Shown: in pieces, positions 59,677 through 64,000 of the stretch
Layout of the letters: every line of letters starts with the position of its first letter
Position numbering within the stretch: the first letter of the stretch is position 1
NCBI RefSeq assembly: GCF_010731295.1
Contig: NZ_AP022579.1
Span: 5,766,001-5,830,000 of the forward strand
Direction of reading: 5' to 3'
Length of the DNA stretch: 64,000 bases
From: Mycolicibacterium boenickei
GTDB lineage: Bacteria > Actinomycetota > Actinomycetes > Mycobacteriales > Mycobacteriaceae
Program-made: the position numbers and the translations under genes
The notes under the pieces: model-generated
What the model was told of the DNA's origin: nothing
Database searches by the model: none
Seen by the model: only the letters and a program-made list of their open reading frames with translations

Positions 59677-59682
59677 TACGAT
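59677..59682 (+). promoter_or_regulatory. -10 box TACGAT of a leaderless promoter
   Basis: TACGAT is followed by 7 nt and GTG at 59690. It forms a divergent pair with the TAATCT box at 59608-59613. Confidence 0.55.
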
Positions 59683-59689
59683 CATCGCC

Positions 59690-60154
59690 GTGGCCCAGCG
59701 CAACCCATGGCGATCGCGTCGCGGCCGCGATATGCGCGGACCGCTGCTTCCGCGCTCGGTTCCCGGCTGGCGCAGCCGGGCCGAGCGGTTCGACATGGCA
59801 GTGCTGGAGGCGTACGAGCCGATCGAACGGCGATGGGCGACGCGGATACGAGAACTCGACGTCGCAGTCGATGAGATTCCGCGGATGTCCCCGAAAGATC
59901 CGGACAGTGTGCAATGGCCACCCGAGGTCATCGCCGATGGGCCGATCGCGCTGGCGCGGCTGATACCTGCTGGGGTCGACGTCAGAGGAAATGCGACCCG
60001 GGCTCGAATTGTCTTGTTCCGCAAGCCCATCGAGCGCCGGGTCAAAGGATCCGATGAGCTTGCTGATCTGCTGCATGAAATCCTGGTGGCACAGGTGGCC
60101 ACCTATCTGGGAGTTGAACCGTCAGTCATCGACCCAACGATCGACGACGACTGA
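59690..60154 (+). CDS. Zincin-like (DUF1025) family protein with degenerate motif (Rv3259-like)
   Basis: This 154-residue protein is related to the minimal metallopeptidase family but the expected HExxHxxG reads H129-E-I-L-V-A-Q, without the second metal His, so activity is doubtful. The conserved core DMAVLEAYEPIERRW and LGVEPSVIDPTIDDD are as in Rv3259. GTG at 59690 is chosen from the leaderless promoter; ATG at 59732 would give 140 residues, near the M. tuberculosis length. It is convergent with whiB2. Confidence 0.8.
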   Translation: MAQRNPWRSRRGRDMRGPLLPRSVPGWRSRAERFDMAVLEAYEPIERRWATRIRELDVAVDEIPRMSPKDPDSVQWPPEVIADGPIALARLIPAGVDVRGNATRARIVLFRKPIERRVKGSDELADLLHEILVAQVATYLGVEPSVIDPTIDDD

Positions 60155-60200
60155 CGTCGAGCGCCGCACCCTGCGATGAAGCGCTCAGTCGAGACGAGCG

Positions 60201-60590
60201 TCAGATGATGCCGCGTTTGAGCCGGCGACGCTCGCGCTCGGACAGTCCTCCCCAAATACCGAAGCGCTCATCGTGCGCGAGCGCGTATTCCAGGCACGCG
60301 TCCTTGACTTCGCAGCCCTGGCAGATGCGCTTGGCCTCGCGGGTAGACCCGCCCTTCTCCGGGAAGAACGCCTCCGGGTCGGTCTGTGCGCACAGCGCAC
60401 GTTCCTGCCATTGGTCGTCTTCGGTTTCCGGATCAACATCAATGTGTTCAGGTACCAAACTCAGCTGAGGACGTCCCGGAATCCCCAGCGGTGTCGGCCC
60501 GGCGTTGATGTGCGGTGCGTTGTCTACCGAGCCGAGTAGCCGGTTGTCGAACCGGACCACACGATCGAAATCGCCGCTCTCATAAGACAT
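60201..60590 (-). CDS. whiB2: WhiB-family iron-sulfur regulator WhiB2/WhmD
   Basis: This 129-residue protein is nearly the same as M. smegmatis WhmD, essential for septum formation. Four cysteines bind a 4Fe-4S cluster (ALCAQTD and RICQGCEVKDAC), followed by FGIWGGLSERERRRLKRG, the DNA/sigma-binding turn and basic tail. ATG at 60590 has a GGAGGCGGGG site. It works with SigA. It stands next to the F420 genes, as in other mycobacteria. Confidence 0.97.
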   Translation of the reverse strand: MSYESGDFDRVVRFDNRLLGSVDNAPHINAGPTPLGIPGRPQLSLVPEHIDVDPETEDDQWQERALCAQTDPEAFFPEKGGSTREAKRICQGCEVKDACLEYALAHDERFGIWGGLSERERRRLKRGII

Positions 60591-60870
60591 TATCCCCCGC
60601 CTCCTCACTCGGTCTCGTAGATCCTAAGTGGAGCCCCACTATTGCGATGTGCGGTCACCCCATTCGAACAGTTGATCGAATCTCGGTCCGCGACACCGGA
60701 ATCGGTCACCAACCGGGAAATGACACATCTGTGATTACACACGTGTTAGCTGCCGGGGTCAAGCGCCAGGACGCGAATTCATACCATCTCGTAATGTCAA
60801 ATCGGCGCGTCGCGACATCGGCGTGTCCTGGCCGTGACGACGTCGTTTCCATCCGCACGCCCTCAGCGCT

Positions 60871-60876
60871 TAGGGT
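60871..60876 (+). promoter_or_regulatory. -10 box TAGGGT of fbiA (leaderless)
   Basis: TAGGGT is followed by 8 nt and the GTG of fbiA at 60885. The 294-bp gap before it (60591-60884) contains no other supported feature apart from the whiB2 promoter region. Confidence 0.45.
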
Positions 60877-60884
60877 CGGACGTT

Positions 60885-61868
60885 GTGAAGATCACCGTTC
60901 TGGTCGGCGGCGTCGGAGGCGCCCGGTTTTTGCTGGGAGTACAGCACCTGTTGGGCCTCGGTCAGTTCGCCGGGGACGACAGCAAGCATGAACTCACCGC
61001 GATCGTGAACGTTGGCGACGACGCCTGGATGCACGGTGTCCGGATCTGCCCGGACCTCGATACGTGCATGTACACGCTGGGTGGCGGTATCGACCCCGAG
61101 CGTGGCTGGGGCCACCGGAACGAAACCTGGCACGCCAAGGAAGAACTTGCCGCCTATGGCGTGCAGCCCGACTGGTTCGGCCTGGGCGACCGCGACCTGG
61201 CGACCCACCTCGTCCGTACCCAGATGCTGCGCGCCGGCTACCCGCTGTCGCAGGTCACCGAGGCGCTGTGCAAGCGCTGGTCACCGGGAGCGCGGCTGTT
61301 GCCGGTCACCGATGACCGCAGTGAGACCCATGTGGTGATCACCGACCCCGAGGACGGGGCGCGGCGGGCGATCCACTTCCAGGAGTGGTGGGTGCGCTAC
61401 CGCGCCCAGGTGCCCTCACACAGCTTTGCGTTCGTCGGTGCAGAACAAGCAACCGCCGCGCCGGGGGTGACCGAGGCCATCGCTGAGGCGGACGTGGTGT
61501 TGCTGGCGCCGTCGAATCCCGTCGTCAGCATCGGGCCGATCCTGCAGATCCCCGGAGTCCGTGGCGCACTTCGTTCGACGACGGCCCCGGTGGTCGGCTA
61601 CTCCCCCATCATCAACGGAAAACCGTTGCGCGGCATGGCAGATGAGTGCCTGTCCATCATCGGCGTGGAGTCCACCTCGCAGGCAGTCGGTGAACACTTC
61701 GGCGCGCGGTCGGGTACCGGAATCCTGGACGGCTGGCTGGTCCACGAGGGCGACCACGCCGAGATCGACGGCGTGCAGGTGCGCGCGGTACCGCTGCTGA
61801 TGACCGACCCCGCCACCACCGCCGAGATGGTGCGGGTGGGACTGGATGTGGCAGGCGTTCCGCTGTGA
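60885..61868 (+). CDS. fbiA: F420 biosynthesis phospho-lactyl/enolpyruvyl transferase FbiA
   Basis: This 327-residue CofD-family enzyme joins the phosphoenolpyruvyl (or lactyl) guanosine intermediate to Fo, making (dehydro-)F420-0. Motifs: [21 protein letters not shown] at the N-terminus, [16 protein letters not shown] [27 protein letters not shown] and [22 protein letters not shown] at 60885 begins the family-conserved [13 protein letters not shown]. fbiB overlaps its stop. Confidence 0.96.
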   Translation: MKITVLVGGVGGARFLLGVQHLLGLGQFAGDDSKHELTAIVNVGDDAWMHGVRICPDLDTCMYTLGGGIDPERGWGHRNETWHAKEELAAYGVQPDWFGLGDRDLATHLVRTQMLRAGYPLSQVTEALCKRWSPGARLLPVTDDRSETHVVITDPEDGARRAIHFQEWWVRYRAQVPSHSFAFVGAEQATAAPGVTEAIAEADVVLLAPSNPVVSIGPILQIPGVRGALRSTTAPVVGYSPIINGKPLRGMADECLSIIGVESTSQAVGEHFGARSGTGILDGWLVHEGDHAEIDGVQVRAVPLLMTDPATTAEMVRVGLDVAGVPL

Positions 61869-63220
61869 CTACTGAGGTGAACACCGAGCACGGGTCCGCC
61901 GACCGGGTCGAGATCCTGCCGGTGGCAGGCCTTCCCGAGTTCCGGCCCGGGGATGATCTGGCGGGCGCCCTCGCCGAGGCGGCGCCGTGGCTGCGTGACG
62001 GCGACGTGCTGGTGATCACCAGCAAGATCGTGTCCAAGTGTGAAGGCCGCATCGTCACCGCTCCTTCCGACCCGGAAGAGCGGGACACCATGCGGCGCAA
62101 ACTCATCGACGCCGAGGCGGTCCGCGTGCTGGCACGCAAGGGCCGCACGTTGATCACCGAGAACGCCATCGGGCTGGTCCAGGCCGCCGCAGGCGTCGAC
62201 GGCTCCAACGTCGACTCGAACGAATTGGCGCTGCTACCCGTGGATCCCGACGGCAGCGCACGAGCGCTGCGCGAAAGCCTGCGTGAGCGACTCGGCGTCA
62301 CCGTCGCCGTCGTGATCACCGACACCATGGGCCGCGCCTGGCGCAACGGCCAAGCCGATTTCGCCATCGGAGCGTCCGGACTCACCGTGCTGCACGGTTA
62401 CGCGGGCGCACGCGACCGGCACGGCAACGAACTGCTGGTCACCGAGGTGGCCGTGGCCGACGAGATCGCTGCCGCAGCCGATCTGGTGAAGGGCAAGCTC
62501 ACCGCGATCCCCGTCGCGGTGGTGCGCGGCCTGGAGCTGACCGACGACGGTTCGAACGCGGCGACGCTGCTCCGACCCGGCGAGGAGGACCTGTTCTGGC
62601 TCGGCACGGCCGAGGCGATCCAGTTGGGGCGCAACCAAGCTCAGCTGCTGCGCCGCTCAGTGCGGGAGTTCTCCGATGAACCGGTCGACCACGCACTCAT
62701 CGAAGCCGCCGTCGGCGAGGCTCTCACCGCGCCCGCGCCGCACCACACCCGGCCGGTGCGCTTCGTCTGGGTGCAGGACGCTGCCACCCGCACCCGGCTG
62801 CTGGACCGGATGAAGGACAGGTGGCGGGCCGATCTCGCCGGGGACGGCAGGGACCCGGAGTCCGTCGAACGGCGCGTGTACCGCGGCCAGATCCTGTACG
62901 ACGCTCCAGAACTGGTGATTCCGTTCCTGGTGCCCGACGGCGCCCACAGCTATCCCGATGCGGCCCGCACCGAGGCCGAGCACACCATGTTCACCGTCGC
63001 GGTGGGTGCGGCGGTGCAGGCTCTGCTGGTCGCGCTCGCGGTGCGTGAGGTGGGTAGCTGCTGGATCGGCTCGACGATCTTCGCGGGCGATCTGGTGCGG
63101 TCCGAGCTCGATCTCCCCGACGACTGGGAGCCGTTGGGCGCCATCGCGATCGGCCATCCCGCCGATCCGCAACCTCCTCGCGACCCGGTGCCCACCGACG
63201 GCCTGCTGGTCGTGAAGTGA
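61865..63220 (+). CDS. fbiB: F420 gamma-glutamyl ligase/dehydro-F420 reductase FbiB
   Basis: This 451-residue bifunctional protein adds glutamates to F420-0 with its N-terminal CofE domain ([35 protein letters not shown]) and has a C-terminal nitroreductase-type FMN domain ([19 protein letters not shown] ... [10 protein letters not shown]) that reduces dehydro-F420-0. It matches Rv3262. GTG at 61865 overlaps the fbiA TGA. The NUDIX gene overlaps its stop. Confidence 0.95.
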   Translation: MTTEVNTEHGSADRVEILPVAGLPEFRPGDDLAGALAEAAPWLRDGDVLVITSKIVSKCEGRIVTAPSDPEERDTMRRKLIDAEAVRVLARKGRTLITENAIGLVQAAAGVDGSNVDSNELALLPVDPDGSARALRESLRERLGVTVAVVITDTMGRAWRNGQADFAIGASGLTVLHGYAGARDRHGNELLVTEVAVADEIAAAADLVKGKLTAIPVAVVRGLELTDDGSNAATLLRPGEEDLFWLGTAEAIQLGRNQAQLLRRSVREFSDEPVDHALIEAAVGEALTAPAPHHTRPVRFVWVQDAATRTRLLDRMKDRWRADLAGDGRDPESVERRVYRGQILYDAPELVIPFLVPDGAHSYPDAARTEAEHTMFTVAVGAAVQALLVALAVREVGSCWIGSTIFAGDLVRSELDLPDDWEPLGAIAIGHPADPQPPRDPVPTDGLLVVK

Positions 63221-63768
63221 GCGCCGAGAGCCTGCACGCCTCCGCCGTGGAGATGCTGACGCAGTGGCAGCCAACCGATCCCGGTCAGGACACGCTGCGG
63301 CATGCGGTGCTGTCCTTTCTGGCCGCCCGCGCCGACGCCTGCCTGCGGGCGTGCGTACCCGGCCACATCACGGCCTCGGCACTGGTCGTCGACCACACCG
63401 GGACACAGACACTGCTCACCCTGCACCCGCGCTTCGGCCGCTGGCTGCAGCTCGGCGGGCACTGTGAGGAAACGGATTCCGATATTCGGGCCGCCGCACT
63501 GCGCGAGGCCACCGAAGAGTCCGGAATCGCCGGGTTGACCATCGACCCGCAACTGGCCGCACTGCACGTGCACCCGGTGACCTGCTCACTGGGGGTGCCG
63601 ACCCGCCACCTCGACATGCAATTCGTGGTGCGCGCCCCTGCCGATGCCGAGATCGCCTGCAGCGACGAGTCTCTGGACCTGCGATGGTGGCCGCTCGACG
63701 CGCTGCCGGAGGGCACCGACTTCGGGTTGACCCAATTGGCGGGGACCGTTTCGCGCGTCAGCCCCTAG
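63217..63768 (+). CDS. NUDIX hydrolase
   Basis: This 183-residue NUDIX protein has the box [25 protein letters not shown] (G-x5-E-x7-REUxEExGU, intact catalytic Glu residues). It hydrolyses a nucleoside diphosphate derivative of unknown identity. The GTG overlaps the fbiB stop, so it is the third gene of the F420 operon; a role in cleaning guanylyl intermediates is only a guess. M. tuberculosis has a methyltransferase (Rv3263) near here instead. The stop overlaps the convergent gene. Confidence 0.9.
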   Translation: MSAESLHASAVEMLTQWQPTDPGQDTLRHAVLSFLAARADACLRACVPGHITASALVVDHTGTQTLLTLHPRFGRWLQLGGHCEETDSDIRAAALREATEESGIAGLTIDPQLAALHVHPVTCSLGVPTRHLDMQFVVRAPADAEIACSDESLDLRWWPLDALPEGTDFGLTQLAGTVSRVSP

Positions 63769-64000
63769 ACGTCGGTCGAGTACCGGATACCGCCGTCGGG
63801 GATGGTGACCCCGGGCCACACCCTGGCACCGCGCAACAGTTCGCAACGGGCACCGATATCGGCTCCGTCGCCGATCACGCCGTCCCGGATCAGTGCCCGC
63901 GGACCGATGCGGGCCCCGAAGCCGACGATCGAACGTTCAATCACCGCACCGGCTTCCACGCGCACCCCGTCGAAGATCACCGCACCGTCGAGCCGTGCGC
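63765..64000 (-). CDS. Mannose-1-phosphate guanylyltransferase, C-terminal part
   Basis: Only the last 78 codons are inside the window. They show hexapeptide repeats of a left-handed beta helix (VIFDGVRVEAGAVIERSIVGFG ... VIGDGADIGARCELLRGARVWPG), the C-terminal domain of GDP-mannose pyrophosphorylases (Rv3264c-like). The enzyme makes GDP-mannose from mannose-1-P and GTP, the product step for the manB-manA operon nearby. The N-terminus lies beyond the window. Confidence 0.85.
   Translation of the reverse strand, partial: ARLDGAVIFDGVRVEAGAVIERSIVGFGARIGPRALIRDGVIGDGADIGARCELLRGARVWPGVTIPDGGIRYSTDV

Noticed and set aside
60155..60200. Terminator between the zincin-like gene and whiB2
   Set aside because: GAGCGC/GCGCTC arms are only 6 bp with a 16-nt loop, too weak to call.

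Overview
This window is chromosome from a rapidly growing mycobacterium, probably a Mycolicibacterium species. The evidence is high GC, many GTG and TTG starts, marker proteins (MtrA/MtrB/LpqB, WhiB2/WhmD, SecA1, FbiA/FbiB, a MymT-type metallothionein, a GjpA-like envelope protein) and a gene order that follows, from memory, the M. tuberculosis Rv3224-Rv3264c block with insertions and losses. No tRNA, rRNA, CRISPR array or prophage was seen.

Layout. 1-4.4 kb: end of an acyl-CoA dehydrogenase, a double-domain class III CoA-transferase, a LysR regulator and a secreted VanY-like peptidase. 4.4-10.2 kb: a 49-residue metallothionein, an SDR, an NDMA-dependent-type alcohol dehydrogenase, a methyltransferase, an AmpC-type class C beta-lactamase and an enoyl-CoA hydratase/TetR pair. 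10.3-15.8 kb: a methyltransferase, SRAP (abasic-site shield), aroA, rsgA and an SDR. 15.8-20.8 kb: a PASTA-like secreted protein, the acyl desaturase/reductase pair (DesA3 system) with shared palindromic operators, an exported amidohydrolase and a DUF6912 protein. 20.8-26.7 kb: BCCT transporter, WS/DGAT-like protein with an altered active site, SbmA/BacA-like ABC transporter and an Rv3235-family protein. 26.7-39.8 kb (all minus strand apart from the IS): an apparent transcription unit AAA+ ATPase - TPR membrane protein - tmk - mtrA - mtrB - lpqB, then a complete IS30-family element, then comF, hpf and secA1. 40-45.5 kb: stand-alone fatty acyl-AMP ligase, GjpA-like protein and a secreted lipase. 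45.7-51.3 kb: sahH and the alkane hydroxylation operon alkB-rubA-rubB-tetR, then an APC permease. 51.4-53.6 kb: a methyltransferase and an AT-rich AurF-like diiron oxygenase that look acquired. 54-64 kb: FAD oxidoreductase, the mannose activation operon (DUF3499-manB-SIS protein-manA), a degenerate zincin, whiB2, the F420 genes fbiA-fbiB, a NUDIX hydrolase and the end of a mannose-1-phosphate guanylyltransferase.

How the genes work together. The window combines envelope and cell-cycle control (MtrAB-LpqB, WhiB2, SecA1), mannosylation precursors (ManA, ManB, GDP-mannose synthase), lipid metabolism (desaturase system, FAAL, CoA-transferase, lipase, alkane oxidation), cofactor F420 and the SAM cycle. 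Many ORFs are read through TGA/(A/G)TG overlaps, so operons are tight. At least ten genes have a TANNNT box 6-7 nt before an ATG or GTG with no Shine-Dalgarno sequence, which indicates leaderless transcripts; this was used to choose several starts. The most unusual items are the IS30 copy inside the mtrAB-lpqB/comF region, the canonical AmpC homologue in a mycobacterium, the WS/DGAT paralogue lacking the catalytic His, the AAA+/TPR pair joined to tmk-mtrAB, the low-GC AurF-like gene, the operator pair at the desaturase genes and a perfect 24-bp hairpin next to alkB.
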